DNA of 64,000 nucleotides from assembly GCA_949077035.1 (NCBI GenBank), contig CARUPR010000002.1, positions 1-64,000 on the forward strand. The letters run 5' to 3'. The notes beneath the pieces were generated by a model. It ran no database searches and was not told the DNA's origin. It worked only from the letters and a program-made list of their open reading frames with translations. This DNA comes from an uncultured Eubacteriales bacterium (GTDB lineage: Bacteria > Bacillota > Clostridia > Christensenellales > UBA1242). The translations under genes were made by a program, and so were the position numbers. Of the stretch, positions 8,280-18,322 are shown piece by piece; position 1 is the stretch's first letter, and each line of letters opens with the position of its first letter.

Positions 8280-11200
8280 TTATTCTCCCATTTCTTTTTG
8301 TTCTGGCTCTTGTTCTTTTGGTTTGTTGTTATCATCTTTGACAGTTTCATTTTTGTTTTCTTTTTCAGATGAAATATTTGTATAACTTTCACTTTGTTTT
8401 TTGATAGAGTCAGATTTAAGCCAATCTTTTTCTGGAGCTTGAGCTTTTTCTTTGGCCTTACTAAAGAGCTTAAACAAGTTTCTAAGACCATTTCCACGTT
8501 CTCTTCGCTCTTGCTTTTCAAATGGTTTTTCCATTTTGGTTGTAAGAGCTTTTTTATAAGATGCTGAAAAGTCTTCATTCTTTTCTTGTTGAAGGACTTT
8601 AAGGTCATTTCTGATTTTTTGCAACAATTTTTTCTTTTTATCAGACTTAGCAAGCTCTTCTGGTTTAATTTTAAGACGTCTTAATAAAACAGGGTCGATT
8701 GCTTCAAAGTCAATGTTTGCATCTTTGCACAAGTTTATAAGCAGGGTATAATCGATTTTGTCATCATTTTTGATTTCAACAGCTTGTTTTTCAAAGAATT
8801 TGGTGTCGCCTTTAGCAAAAGCTTCAATTGCTTTGTCAACAATATCTTCAGGCACTCCTTTTTCTGCAAGACTTTCAATGAATCCAACTTTCTTTTCAAA
8901 TGTTTCGATATCTTGGTTAAGTTGGTCAAGTTGATTAAGCTCGTCAAGTAAATTCTTATCATCTTCATTAAGAAGGTCTTTCTTAATTTTAAGTGTTTCA
9001 ATTTCATTTTGCTTATCTGTAAGGTTGGCATTAACTTGTTTTTCAATACCAGTATTATCAATTTCGTTTAATTTGTTTTTGATATTGTCTTTGTTTTCAT
9101 CTTTTAAGATGTCTTGTAAATCTTTTGCATTTAAACCTATGCTTGACAATAATTCATTTGAATAATCTGCAGCTCGTTTTACATCTGCTGATATTTTCTT
9201 TTTCATTTTTTTGTCAATGATTGCATTGTCTACAAACATATTCAAGAAATTGTAATTATTGTTTTTAATTGATTCTTCCCAACAATATTTAAATTCTTCA
9301 GCAATATTTGAAAATTCTTTAAATTTGTTTTCCTTAATCCAAAGCTCTTTTTGAGCATCGATAGAAAGTCCATTTTTTGAAATTTCTTTATATTCTTTTT
9401 TGAATTGACTATTATAAATACCAAAATGTTTTGCAATATTTTTAGGTGAAGCTTCTGGATTTTCTACAATATAATCTATTAGCTCTTGCTTATAGTTGCG
9501 TTTGAAATTTGCATATCCGAGAAGTGGTTGAGCGTTTTCTGTTGTTGGTAGTTTGTTTTCTTGTTTTAAAAGATTTAAAATCAAATCGTAGACATTATTA
9601 ATATCTTCAAGACCATTTGCTTTCTTCTTGTTTTTATTATGTTTTGCTTTTTGTCTATTAAGCTCATTGTCAACAGTCTTTTCACCCAAAGTTTTATCAT
9701 AACAATGACTTTCAACCTTTGCATGAGCATTGAGAATATTGATTTGATTGTTTATAAATTCTTCAGCCTTTTTAATGCTAAATTCCTTACTGCTTGCATC
9801 CTTTTCATCTTTTAAAATGATTCCTTTTTTATAAATATCATCAAATTTTAAAGAGCCAATATTTGTGGTGATTTTTTTGTTTTTAAGCATATCTGATATT
9901 GCGGTTGAAATATCTTTTCCACTTGAAATTTCTTTAAGTTTGTTGATAAGATTTTGTCTTTCGCTGAGTTTGCCTTCCTCATGTTCTGTAGAAAGATTTA
10001 AAGCATCAATAAGTCTGTTTGTGTTTTGATAGCCTTGAATATTGGTTTTTGCATCGTTTAACTGCTGTTCAAGCATCTCTGTTGTAATATTAAATTTATC
10101 GATAGTTTGATTTAACTTTGTTTTTGAATAGTTGCAACCTGCATCAACCAAAGCTCTATCAAAACAAAGTTCGAAATAGCTGCCATTTAATACATTTTCA
10201 ATCACATTTATCGTTGATTTATAATTATCAATCTTTTCCTTTGACAATTTTATCATATTATCATCAGCAATTGCATTTTCAAAAGGATGGATTTCAATTG
10301 CTTTTTCAATGATTGAAAGGGTGGTTGCAATGTTGGTTAAGTCAACTTCGGTATATCTCATATCCAACATAAATGTATTTTTTAAAGATGTAACTTTATT
10401 TAAAACTTCATCTTCTGATACATTTAATTGATTGATATTTTTGCCAAAAGTAGTTGAAATATCAGTCAAAATATTTTTGCATAAATCTGATGTTTTTGTT
10501 GAAATATTATTAAATATTTTGGTTTGTATTGCATTATATGCCTCAGAAAGTTCAATGGCTTTTTCAGACATATTGTTTTGTTTGTCTTTTTGCGAGGATA
10601 TAGTTGCAATAATTTCATCAAATGTCCCTTGATTAGATTCTAAGTTAGGTTTTTTTAAATCTGGCAAGATTATTCCTGATGGGACGCCTTTTTCAAGTGG
10701 TGCATCAAATAAATTATTGAAATCTGTAAAAAGCTGTGTTATTAAATTTTGACAATCGGTGGTATAAGCATCATTATTAAATTCTTCTAAGATGAATGAA
10801 TAAGCAAAATCATCTAAATTGATATTTGAAGCTATTTCTTTGTCTTTGGTAATAATAGAACGAATTGATTTGTTGAGAATTATTTGTTCTACAGAATTTC
10901 TTGCCTCTTGATAACTATGAAATTTGTCTTCTTTTTGATTGCTTTCAAGTTCATTCATAACTTTGGCATAATTTGCTGCCTGTTGCAAGTTTGCAATGCT
11001 GTCTCTGTTTTCTTTTGCAATGACATCAATTTTATCTAGCGATGAATTGATGTTGTCATTTGCTGCAATCAAAGAATCAAAAATTTCAACCTTTTCTTCA
11101 TTTGGCACATCTTTTAAAATCATGTCAAGTTTTGTTTCATTTATATTCTTGTCAACAGAAAGTCTTCTTATAATGGCATGAGCATAGCGGTCTAATATCT

Positions 11201-13349
11201 TCTTTCTGGTGACTTGGTCAACCTCTTTTCCATTCATGATTTTTGAAAGTTGTCTGTCATTTGATTTTTCAATCATTGCTTCTTGATTGTTTATCATTGA
11301 CTGAATTTTCTCTTCATTTCTTACAACAACATCAAGATGATTGATAAAATCATTTAAATAGTCCGCCTTATTTTCAGAGAACATATTATTGATAAACTTA
11401 TCTTTTTTATCTTCTGGAATATTGTTGAAATTTGAATTGATGAAATTATTGATAAGAACATTTCTTTTTTCGGTTGTTGTTTCATTTTGGATATTTTTCA
11501 GTGAAGAAAGCATATTTTGCTTGATTTTAAGACCATCACTGCTCATAAGTCTATCAAATCTTGGGATAGAATGTTCAGCTTCTAAATCTTGTGAGAAACC
11601 AACACCATAATTTTCATAAATGTTGTAAAAACTATTTGCATTTTCATTTGAGAGGTAGAGGAAGTTGTAAAGTTCTTGCTCTCTTTTATACATATTTTCA
11701 ACAGATTTGTTTAAATCTTTTTCGTTTTCATGGAATTTTTCGGCAAATTTGTTGTCTTCATCTTCCTGCTCTTCAATTTCGGCAACTCTGCTGTAAGCTA
11801 TGTCAAATGATTTGATGACAGCTTTATCTTTAAAGGCGACCATTGCTGAGCCAACCCCGACAAGAGCCATTCCAATAAAAGCTAGGGCGACAAGACCTCC
11901 AGTAAGCAATGCACCAATACCAATGAAGAAGCCTAAAACAGCAATTGCATTTCCATAGTTTTCGGCGAACTTTTTAAAGTCATGTTCTTTTGTCGATTTT
12001 ATTAAAGGCTTGTCTTTATCATCCTCTTTGTCTTCTGGTTTTGCTTCTGTTTCTTGCTGAGGTTTTTTGTCATCTTTGTCATTTTCATTATTTTCCTCTG
12101 GGGGTTTTTTGTCATCTACAATAGGCTCTACAAAATCATGGTTTTCATCTTCCTCTTCAGGCGTTTTATCGTCACTGCCATCATCGTCATCATCATCATT
12201 ATCGTCAAAAAGCATATTATAAGTTTCTGGCTTAAGATTATAAACATAGTCTGCATAATCTCTTTCATCCTTTTTAGAGAAGACCAAACCGCCAATTGTT
12301 TTATCAGTTTCTGCAGGCTCTTTTGCAGCCTCATAACCTGAAAGCTGACTTAATAATTCAATTGCCTGCTTTGACTGAGAAGTGAAATTGCCGTCTTTAT
12401 CCTGTTTTAAATCTAAGGCAATAGAGCGTCTGTTGACAGAATTTTTGTTTTTTGCCGACTTAGGTGCAATTTGAATCACAAGCCTTGGGACTTCCACTCC
12501 ATTTACAACTTCATAAAGAAGATTCATTTTTTCAAGTCTTTCAAATTTTCCATTGATAAAAAGGAAGTTGTCTTTTGTATTATCTTTTTCGTTTTGTTTT
12601 GAAATAAAGAAATAAGGTATATTGTCGGTATTATCTTTTTCGCTGCTAGGGTCAATAGTGGTGATTGAATAATCTCCAAATTTTGCAGATTCATTGCCAC
12701 GATAAATTCCTGCATAGAGTGCAAGATTTTTTATTGGGAAGTCGTTTAGGTCTTTAGGTGAGGCATAACTTTTGCCAGAAGCCTTGTTTGTTGTCCTAAA
12801 CATCTCATTGTCTTTGTCAAGGAAGGCTTCAACCGCACTTGCATTTAATGACACATCAACGCCAATGCCGGCTTGAAAATCTGAAGTATGAGAGAAAACA
12901 TTGCCTTCATTATCGGCGATTTTTATTGATGTCGCATCAGAAGTGATTGTATAAACTTTGCCGCTTGATGCTGTAATTTGAAAGCAAGTTGCGCCATGCT
13001 CTTTTGAAATGGTTATGCTGCCTTGACCAGGTTTTATGTCAAGGGTGGCGGTCCCTAATTCATCAACAAGAGTTTTGCCATCAGCAGTTTTAAAGAGTGA
13101 GAGGTCGGAAAATTTGAGGGTATAACCATCATCCTTAGCCTTATCGATAGAAAAAATTTCTCGCTTAGTAGGAGTGCCATTTTCAAAAACTTGGTCAGAA
13201 AATTCAAAGAAATGCTCGGATAATGGGTCGATTGCCAAAGTTTGTCCTACGACAATTTCTTTTCCTTCTTGATTTTTTAATTTTTTACCATTCTTATCAA
13301 CAGGTGAAATTTTGTTTGTCAAAGAATTAATATTATTTAAAATAGCCAT
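8280..13349 (-). CDS. Giant protein of unknown function with central TM hairpin and long helical C-terminus (1689 aa)
   Basis: I recognise no family. Residues 1 to about 390 look mixed alpha/beta, with repeated short Gly/Asp turns. Residues about 390-470 are an Asp/Glu/Lys/Pro-rich linker (including DDNDDDDDDGSDDK). Next come two adjacent hydrophobic helices (AIAVLGFFIGIGALLTGG and LVALAFIGMALVGVGSAMV, about 480-520). The remaining 1150 residues are highly charged, Asn/Lys/Glu-rich and helical, with coiled-coil character, ending in a basic then Gln/Glu-rich tail. There is no signal peptide, so both ends may be cytoplasmic with a membrane hairpin between. The start is placed at the sixth codon of the longest frame because the AAGGAG ribosome binding site lies inside the first codons of the longer reading. 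Its promoter is near consensus and divergent from secA. Confidence 0.85.
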   Translation of the reverse strand: MAILNNINSLTNKISPVDKNGKKLKNQEGKEIVVGQTLAIDPLSEHFFEFSDQVFENGTPTKREIFSIDKAKDDGYTLKFSDLSLFKTADGKTLVDELGTATLDIKPGQGSITISKEHGATCFQITASSGKVYTITSDATSIKIADNEGNVFSHTSDFQAGIGVDVSLNASAVEAFLDKDNEMFRTTNKASGKSYASPKDLNDFPIKNLALYAGIYRGNESAKFGDYSITTIDPSSEKDNTDNIPYFFISKQNEKDNTKDNFLFINGKFERLEKMNLLYEVVNGVEVPRLVIQIAPKSAKNKNSVNRRSIALDLKQDKDGNFTSQSKQAIELLSQLSGYEAAKEPAETDKTIGGLVFSKKDERDYADYVYNLKPETYNMLFDDNDDDDDDGSDDKTPEEEDENHDFVEPIVDDKKPPEENNENDKDDKKPQQETEAKPEDKEDDKDKPLIKSTKEHDFKKFAENYGNAIAVLGFFIGIGALLTGGLVALAFIGMALVGVGSAMVAFKDKAVIKSFDIAYSRVAEIEEQEDEDNKFAEKFHENEKDLNKSVENMYKREQELYNFLYLSNENANSFYNIYENYGVGFSQDLEAEHSIPRFDRLMSSDGLKIKQNMLSSLKNIQNETTTEKRNVLINNFINSNFNNIPEDKKDKFINNMFSENKADYLNDFINHLDVVVRNEEKIQSMINNQEAMIEKSNDRQLSKIMNGKEVDQVTRKKILDRYAHAIIRRLSVDKNINETKLDMILKDVPNEEKVEIFDSLIAANDNINSSLDKIDVIAKENRDSIANLQQAANYAKVMNELESNQKEDKFHSYQEARNSVEQIILNKSIRSIITKDKEIASNINLDDFAYSFILEEFNNDAYTTDCQNLITQLFTDFNNLFDAPLEKGVPSGIILPDLKKPNLESNQGTFDEIIATISSQKDKQNNMSEKAIELSEAYNAIQTKIFNNISTKTSDLCKNILTDISTTFGKNINQLNVSEDEVLNKVTSLKNTFMLDMRYTEVDLTNIATTLSIIEKAIEIHPFENAIADDNMIKLSKEKIDNYKSTINVIENVLNGSYFELCFDRALVDAGCNYSKTKLNQTIDKFNITTEMLEQQLNDAKTNIQGYQNTNRLIDALNLSTEHEEGKLSERQNLINKLKEISSGKDISTAISDMLKNKKITTNIGSLKFDDIYKKGIILKDEKDASSKEFSIKKAEEFINNQINILNAHAKVESHCYDKTLGEKTVDNELNRQKAKHNKNKKKANGLEDINNVYDLILNLLKQENKLPTTENAQPLLGYANFKRNYKQELIDYIVENPEASPKNIAKHFGIYNSQFKKEYKEISKNGLSIDAQKELWIKENKFKEFSNIAEEFKYCWEESIKNNNYNFLNMFVDNAIIDKKMKKKISADVKRAADYSNELLSSIGLNAKDLQDILKDENKDNIKNKLNEIDNTGIEKQVNANLTDKQNEIETLKIKKDLLNEDDKNLLDELNQLDQLNQDIETFEKKVGFIESLAEKGVPEDIVDKAIEAFAKGDTKFFEKQAVEIKNDDKIDYTLLINLCKDANIDFEAIDPVLLRRLKIKPEELAKSDKKKKLLQKIRNDLKVLQQEKNEDFSASYKKALTTKMEKPFEKQERRERGNGLRNLFKLFSKAKEKAQAPEKDWLKSDSIKKQSESYTNISSEKENKNETVKDDNNKPKEQEPEQKEMGE

Positions 13350-13381
13350 TAAATTCTCCTTCATAAATATATATTAATAAT

Positions 13382-13410
13382 ATTATACAACCTTATATAA
13401 TAAAAGTCAA
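13382..13410 (-). promoter_or_regulatory. Promoter of the 1689-residue protein
   Basis: On the minus strand, -35 TTGACT (13405-13410) and a perfect -10 TATAAT (13382-13387) are separated by 17 nt. Confidence 0.8.
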
Positions 13411-13531
13411 GATTTCGACATTGTTTGTGCCTAAAATTTGAAAAATTGGAAATAAATTTTATAGAAGTAGTTTATTTGACAAGGTTTTGACAAAATCTAC
13501 CCTTAAAGTTGAGATTAATGGCAAATTTATT

Positions 13532-13560
13532 TTGACTTTTTATCTTTTTTTGTATAAAAT
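13532..13560 (+). promoter_or_regulatory. Promoter of secA
   Basis: A -35 TTGACT (13532-13537) and a -10 TAAAAT (13555-13560) have a 17-nt spacer. The secA ribosome binding site AAGGAG follows at 13581-13586. Confidence 0.7.
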
Positions 13561-13591
13561 ATTATACTGAAAGTGTTTATAAGGAGAAATA

Positions 13592-16315
13592 ATGGGACTT
13601 TTTGGAAGTGAGAACAATTCACAAATTAGAAAACTTAAGAAGATAGCTGACAAAGTCATCCTTCTTGAAGATAAATATAAAGATTATTCAAACGAGCAGC
13701 TTAGGGCTTGCACAGATGAATTTAAAGACAGATATAAGGCGGGTGCATCACTCAATGACCTTTTGCCAGAAGCTTTTGCAGTAATTAGAGAGGCTTCATC
13801 GAGAGTTTTGAATATGCGTCATTTTTATTCACAAATTATTGGCGGTATTGCAATTCATCAAGGCAGAATTGCCGAAATGGCGACAGGTGAAGGTAAAACT
13901 TTGGTGGCGACTCTTCCTGTTTACCTAAATGCAATCTCTGGCAAAGGTGTTCATGTTGTCACTGTCAATGACTATTTGGCAAAACGTGACGCCGAATGGA
14001 TGGGAAAGGTTTATAAGTTCTTGGGCTTGACTGTGGGCATTTCAATTTCCGGTCAAAGCGACAAACAAAAAAGAGAGGCCTATAGATGCGACATCACCTA
14101 TGCGACAAATAATGAACTTGGCTTTGATTATCTTCGTGATAATATGGCAGGCAATAAAAATGCAAGAGTGCTTCGTGGTCTCAACTTTGCAGTTGTTGAT
14201 GAAGTGGATAGTATCTTGATTGATGAAGCCAGAACTCCTCTTATTATAAGTGGTATGAGCGGCAAATCATCTGACGGCTATCTTCAAGCACAAAAGTTTG
14301 TTAATACATTAAAACAAGAGGAAGATGTTGAAATTGATGTAAAAACAAAACAGATAAATATGACTGAAAGCGGTATAAGCAAGGCAGAAGCCTTTTTCAA
14401 AATTGAAAACCTTTCTGACCTTGAAAATTTGGAGCTTAACCATTATATCAACAATGCTTTGAAGGCAAACTTTATCATGCACCGCGATGCAAATTATGTG
14501 GTAAAAGATGGCGAAGTGGTAATTGTTGATGAATTTACCGGTCGTCTTTCAATAGGCAGACGTTTCAGCTCTGGCTTGCATCAGGCTATTGAAGCTAAAG
14601 AAGGTGTTGACATTCGTGATGAAAACCAAACTTTTGCGACCATAACCTTCCAAAATTTCTTCAGACTTTACAACAAACTCTCTGGTATGACAGGAACAGC
14701 CAAGACAGAAGAAGGTGAGTTTAGGACAATTTATAATCTTGACGTTGTTGTCATTCCTCCAAACAAGCCAAAGCAAAGAATAGACTATCCTGATATCATG
14801 TATGCCTCAGAAAAGGGCAAGATAAAGGCTATTATTGAAGAGATAAAAGATTGTGAAGAAAAGGGACAACCAGTGCTTGTCGGAACAATCAATATTGATA
14901 AGTCAGAACTTATCTCTCATGCTTTAAAATCTGCAGGAATAAAGCATCAGGTGTTAAACGCCAAAAATAATGAAAAAGAAAGTGAAATTGTTGCTCAGGC
15001 GGGAAGAAAAGGTGCTGTGACTATTGCCACCAACATGGCTGGTCGTGGAACTGATATCTTGCTTGGCGGAAACCCTGAATTTATGGCAACCAAAGAGATG
15101 AGAAACAATGGTTTCAGCGAAGAGGAAATTCTTTATGCAACAGCTTTCAACTTTGTTGATGATGAAAAACTCAACAAGGCAAGAGAGGTTTACAGCAATC
15201 TCTATGAAAAATATAAAAAGGTCACCGATGAAGAAAAAGAAGAGGTGAAAAAATTGGGTGGTCTTCACATCGTGGGGACAGAACGTCATGAATCAAGACG
15301 TATCGATAATCAGCTTCGTGGTCGTGCAGGCCGTCAAGGTGACCCAGGCTCAAGTGTATTTTTCCTTTCACCAGAAGATGACCTATTGATGCGTTTTGCT
15401 GATGACAAATTAAAAAGGATATTCCAATTCTTCAAGATTGATGATGATGTGCCTTTCCAAGTTAAGCTGATTGCGAAACACGTTGAAAAAGCACAAAGAA
15501 AGATAGAACTTCAAAATTTTGGCATCAGAAAATCGGTTCTTCAATTTGACGATGTCATGAATAAGCAAAGAGAAATCATCTATAATGAAAGAAATAAGGT
15601 GCTTGACGGAGAGCCAGTTCATGAACAAATTATGAATATGTTTCCAGAAGTTGTTGCAAAAAGTGTTTATAAAATTATCAGCGATGACAAACCTTATTAT
15701 GAATGGGATTTAGAGGCTCTTAAGAAAGAACTTGAAAAAGGTCTTATCGAGAAAGATGGCAATCTTATCACAGAAGCCTTTGTTGAAGAATGTGACGCAG
15801 ATGATGTCATTGAAAAAGTGCTTGCTGATATAGAGAAGAGATATAAAGAGCGTCAAGAAAATTTAGCCCAAATGGGTGTTGATTTTGAAGATATCGAAAG
15901 AAACGTCCTTCTTCGTATGGTTGATATAAATTGGATGAGCCAGATTGAAGATATGCAGATAATGAAAGATGAAATCATAGCCAGACAATATGGCCAACAA
16001 GACCCTGTGCTTGCTTATAAAAAAGAAGGCTTTGATATGTTTGATAAGATGATTGAAAAAATCAGAGAAAACACCTGCAAAATCTTGCTTAATGCTCAAA
16101 TTCAACAGGCACCAGAAGAGCCAAAACCACAACCGGTTAAAATCACTTTTACAGGCAAAGAGCTCACCCCTGAAGAGAGGGCAGCAAAGAAGGCAAAAGA
16201 AAAATTAAAAATTCAAAAAACTGTCTATAATGACAAACCAAAAATAGGCAGAAATGACTTATGCAGTTGCGGCTCGGGCAAGAAGTATAAAAATTGCTGC
16301 GGAAGAGATAATTAA
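13592..16315 (+). CDS. secA: Preprotein translocase ATPase SecA (907 aa)
   Basis: The motor pushes unfolded secretory proteins through SecYEG. Nucleotide-binding domain 1 has MATGEGKTLVA near residue 98 and the DEAD-like VDEVDSILIDEARTPL. SGMTGTAKTE and the helicase motif GRAGRQGDPGSS mark the second motor half. The scaffold and wing domains follow. The C-terminus carries the zinc/SecB-type SEC-C motif CSCGSGKKYKNCC. Length is normal. It stands alone with its own promoter, divergent from the 1689-residue gene. Confidence 0.97.
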   Translation: MGLFGSENNSQIRKLKKIADKVILLEDKYKDYSNEQLRACTDEFKDRYKAGASLNDLLPEAFAVIREASSRVLNMRHFYSQIIGGIAIHQGRIAEMATGEGKTLVATLPVYLNAISGKGVHVVTVNDYLAKRDAEWMGKVYKFLGLTVGISISGQSDKQKREAYRCDITYATNNELGFDYLRDNMAGNKNARVLRGLNFAVVDEVDSILIDEARTPLIISGMSGKSSDGYLQAQKFVNTLKQEEDVEIDVKTKQINMTESGISKAEAFFKIENLSDLENLELNHYINNALKANFIMHRDANYVVKDGEVVIVDEFTGRLSIGRRFSSGLHQAIEAKEGVDIRDENQTFATITFQNFFRLYNKLSGMTGTAKTEEGEFRTIYNLDVVVIPPNKPKQRIDYPDIMYASEKGKIKAIIEEIKDCEEKGQPVLVGTINIDKSELISHALKSAGIKHQVLNAKNNEKESEIVAQAGRKGAVTIATNMAGRGTDILLGGNPEFMATKEMRNNGFSEEEILYATAFNFVDDEKLNKAREVYSNLYEKYKKVTDEEKEEVKKLGGLHIVGTERHESRRIDNQLRGRAGRQGDPGSSVFFLSPEDDLLMRFADDKLKRIFQFFKIDDDVPFQVKLIAKHVEKAQRKIELQNFGIRKSVLQFDDVMNKQREIIYNERNKVLDGEPVHEQIMNMFPEVVAKSVYKIISDDKPYYEWDLEALKKELEKGLIEKDGNLITEAFVEECDADDVIEKVLADIEKRYKERQENLAQMGVDFEDIERNVLLRMVDINWMSQIEDMQIMKDEIIARQYGQQDPVLAYKKEGFDMFDKMIEKIRENTCKILLNAQIQQAPEEPKPQPVKITFTGKELTPEERAAKKAKEKLKIQKTVYNDKPKIGRNDLCSCGSGKKYKNCCGRDN

Positions 16316-16444
16316 GAAAAAAATAGCATTTTTTAAGTAAAAACACATATTTTTTCGCTTTTTAAGCTTAGTTTTGCTATATTATCAAAAATTATCATAT
16401 AATTCAGCTCATTCTTGAATTGAAATTTTATAATAAATAATTTA

Positions 16445-16477
16445 AAATCTATCCTCTTTATAGGGTAGATTTTTTAA
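16445..16477 (+). terminator. Terminator downstream of secA
   Basis: A 10-bp stem with one G-T pair (AAATCTATCC 16445-16454 with GGGTAGATTT 16463-16472) is followed by a T run. It lies 130 nt after the secA stop. Confidence 0.75.
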
Positions 16478-16600
16478 GAAACTTAAAAGGCATAAATGAA
16501 ATGATTGATTTTATCTAGTTTGACTAAATGAAAGGCTTTGACTTGTTTAGGCAAACAATATTAAAAAAAATTGCATATATTGAATTTGTGAGGTTAAAAA

Positions 16601-17503
16601 ATGGAACTTGTAGTATTGGCTGGAGGAATTGGAAGTCGATTTGGCGGGCTTAAACAGCTTTCACCGGTGGATGATGATGGTAATTTTATTTTAGATTATT
16701 CAGTTTTTGATGCAATAAAAGCTGGTTTTAAAAAGGTTATTTTTGTTATCAAAGAGGAAAACTTTGAAATATTTAAAGAAACAATTGGCAAAAGAGTTGA
16801 AAAATTTATTCAAACTGCCTATGTTTTTCAAAATAATGACAACATATCTGATAAAATTGTTTTGCCCAAAGATAGGACAAAACCACTCGGCACCGCTCAT
16901 GCACTGCTTGCTGCCAAAGAAGAAGTTGATGAAAATTTTTTGGTGATAAATGCAGATGATTTTTATGGTCGAGAGTCCTTTGACGAGATTGCCCAAATTT
17001 TGAATAATCCACTGAAAGAAGATGAATGTATCATGGTTGGCTATAATCTAAAAGATACTCTTTCAGAAAGTGGAAATGTCAAAAGGGGAATTTGTAAGGT
17101 TGAGGATGGTTGCCTGCAAAATATTGAAGAACATGAAATTTTCTTATCTGACAAAACTTTGCAGGCAAGAAGCCTTGAAAAAGATTTCGACATTGTGAAA
17201 ACTTTGACAGGAAATGAAATTGTTTCAATGAATATGATAGCTTTTAATAAAGATATTTTTGCTGAATTACAAAAAGGTTTTGAAGAATTTTTGAATGAAA
17301 ATAAAGACAACTTATTGACAGCAGAATATTTTCTTCCATCATTTATAAATGACCTAATTAGAAAAAATAAGCTGGTTATGAAAGTGATAAAAACTAAGGC
17401 GAAATGGCAGGGAATTACCTTTAAAGAAGATTTAAATAAATTTAAAGAATTTATTAAAACTGAGAAAAAGCAACAAAAATATCCAAAAAATTTGTGGAAA
17501 TAA
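16601..17503 (+). CDS. Sugar-phosphate nucleotidyltransferase family protein (300 aa)
   Basis: A GT-A fold nucleotidyltransferase that would join an NTP to a sugar phosphate or similar acceptor. The N-terminus has the pyrophosphorylase motif LAGGIGSRFGGLKQL (residues 6-20), and the metal-binding acidic motif is NADDFYGRESF. PLGTAHALLAAKE matches the nucleotide-binding loop of this family. It ends in a Lys-rich tail. A GAGG ribosome binding site precedes the ATG. No neighbouring sugar pathway genes define the substrate. Family is firm, substrate unknown. Confidence 0.8.
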   Translation: MELVVLAGGIGSRFGGLKQLSPVDDDGNFILDYSVFDAIKAGFKKVIFVIKEENFEIFKETIGKRVEKFIQTAYVFQNNDNISDKIVLPKDRTKPLGTAHALLAAKEEVDENFLVINADDFYGRESFDEIAQILNNPLKEDECIMVGYNLKDTLSESGNVKRGICKVEDGCLQNIEEHEIFLSDKTLQARSLEKDFDIVKTLTGNEIVSMNMIAFNKDIFAELQKGFEEFLNENKDNLLTAEYFLPSFINDLIRKNKLVMKVIKTKAKWQGITFKEDLNKFKEFIKTEKKQQKYPKNLWK

Positions 17504-17721
17504 ACACTTTTTTATTTAATTATTTAAATTTATCGGGTCATTTTTTAACAAAAAAAAGTATATAAACTTTTCACATAAGTATAAAAAAAGATTGATAAAC
17601 ATATATTAAAATAGTTTAAACAGGTGAAAAATGTTAAATTTTTCCAAAAAAATTGAAAAAAATGTTGTAAATGTTTTGTTTTAAATGCAAATTATGCTAA
17701 AATGTCTTTAAGGAGCTTTTA

Positions 17722-18003
17722 ATGAAAAGTTTTGTATACCCAGCGATATTTATAAAAGATAAAGAAGATGAATTATATCGCGTTCTTATCCCTGATTTAG
17801 AACTTACTACCGATGGTGCTTTTATGGAAGAGGCATATCTTTATGCTAAGGCAATGCTTAAAGCTTATTTCTCTTATGTCGATAAATATGACCTTGATTT
17901 CAATCTTCCTACCGATTTTGAAACTGTGAAAAAATCATGTGAAGAAGATGATATTGTTATGCTTCTTGATGCCGAAATTGAAGGTGAAGAAAAGGAAATA
18001 TAG
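17722..18003 (+). CDS. HicB-like protein, solitary (93 aa)
   Basis: The partial RNase H-like fold of the HicB antitoxin family is visible: YPAIFIKDKEDELYRVLIPDLELTTDG, then an EEAYLYAKAMLKAYF helix. No HicA toxin gene (a small dsRBD-like ORF) is found on either side, and no DNA-binding C-terminal domain follows; the tail is acidic. It is more likely a solitary HicB-domain protein than half of a toxin-antitoxin pair. A weak promoter (TTGTTT, 16 nt, TAAAAT) and the RBS AAGGAG lie upstream. The 218-bp gap before it is AT-rich and otherwise featureless. Confidence 0.7.
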   Translation: MKSFVYPAIFIKDKEDELYRVLIPDLELTTDGAFMEEAYLYAKAMLKAYFSYVDKYDLDFNLPTDFETVKKSCEEDDIVMLLDAEIEGEEKEI

Positions 18004-18070
18004 ATAAAAAATCGGCACAAAAATTATTTAAAAATTATTTATAAAAATAGATATTAAATTAAAAAAATAG

Positions 18071-18099
18071 TTGACAATAAAAGTTTTTTATGATAGAAT
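18071..18099 (+). promoter_or_regulatory. Promoter of the rpmG-secE-nusG operon
   Basis: A -35 TTGACA (18071-18076) and -10 TAGAAT (18094-18099) have a 17-nt spacer. The predicted start site lies at or just inside the hairpin described next. Confidence 0.75.
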
Positions 18100-18102
18100 A
18101 TG

Positions 18103-18134
18103 ACTAACATCTCTTGTGGGGTGTTAGTTTTTTT
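18103..18134 (+). promoter_or_regulatory. Terminator-like hairpin in the rpmG leader (candidate attenuator)
   Basis: A stem of 8 to 11 bp (ACTAACAT from 18103 with GTGTTAGT ending 18128, extended inward by C-G pairs) is followed directly by seven T. It lies between the promoter and the rpmG ribosome binding site, so transcripts must read through it. No antiterminator partner was identified. Confidence 0.6.
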
Positions 18135-18149
18135 GTTAGGAGAAGGAAT

Positions 18150-18311
18150 ATGGCATTACCAAAACGTAAAAATATTATCTTGGCTTGCACAGAATGTCAG
18201 GAAAGAAATTATGCTACAAGCAAAAATACATCAGCAAATCCTGAAAGAATTGAGATTACAAAATTTTGTTCAAGATGCGGAAAAAGAACTGTTCATAAAG
18301 AAACAAAATAA
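18150..18311 (+). CDS. rpmG: 50S ribosomal protein L33 (53 aa)
   Basis: Small zinc-ribbon ribosomal protein. ACTECQERNY and KFCSRCGKRT supply the four zinc cysteines, so this is the Cys-containing (C+) form. The ATG at 18150 is chosen over an upstream in-frame codon because MALPKRKN follows the RBS AGGAGAAGG directly and matches family length. First gene of the rpmG-secE-nusG operon, 11 nt before secE. Confidence 0.95.
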   Translation: MALPKRKNIILACTECQERNYATSKNTSANPERIEITKFCSRCGKRTVHKETK

Positions 18312-18322
18312 TTGGAGGTTTT

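Noticed and set aside
17722..18003. HicAB toxin-antitoxin system
   Set aside because: Only the HicB-like part is present; no HicA-type ORF is on either side on either strand.
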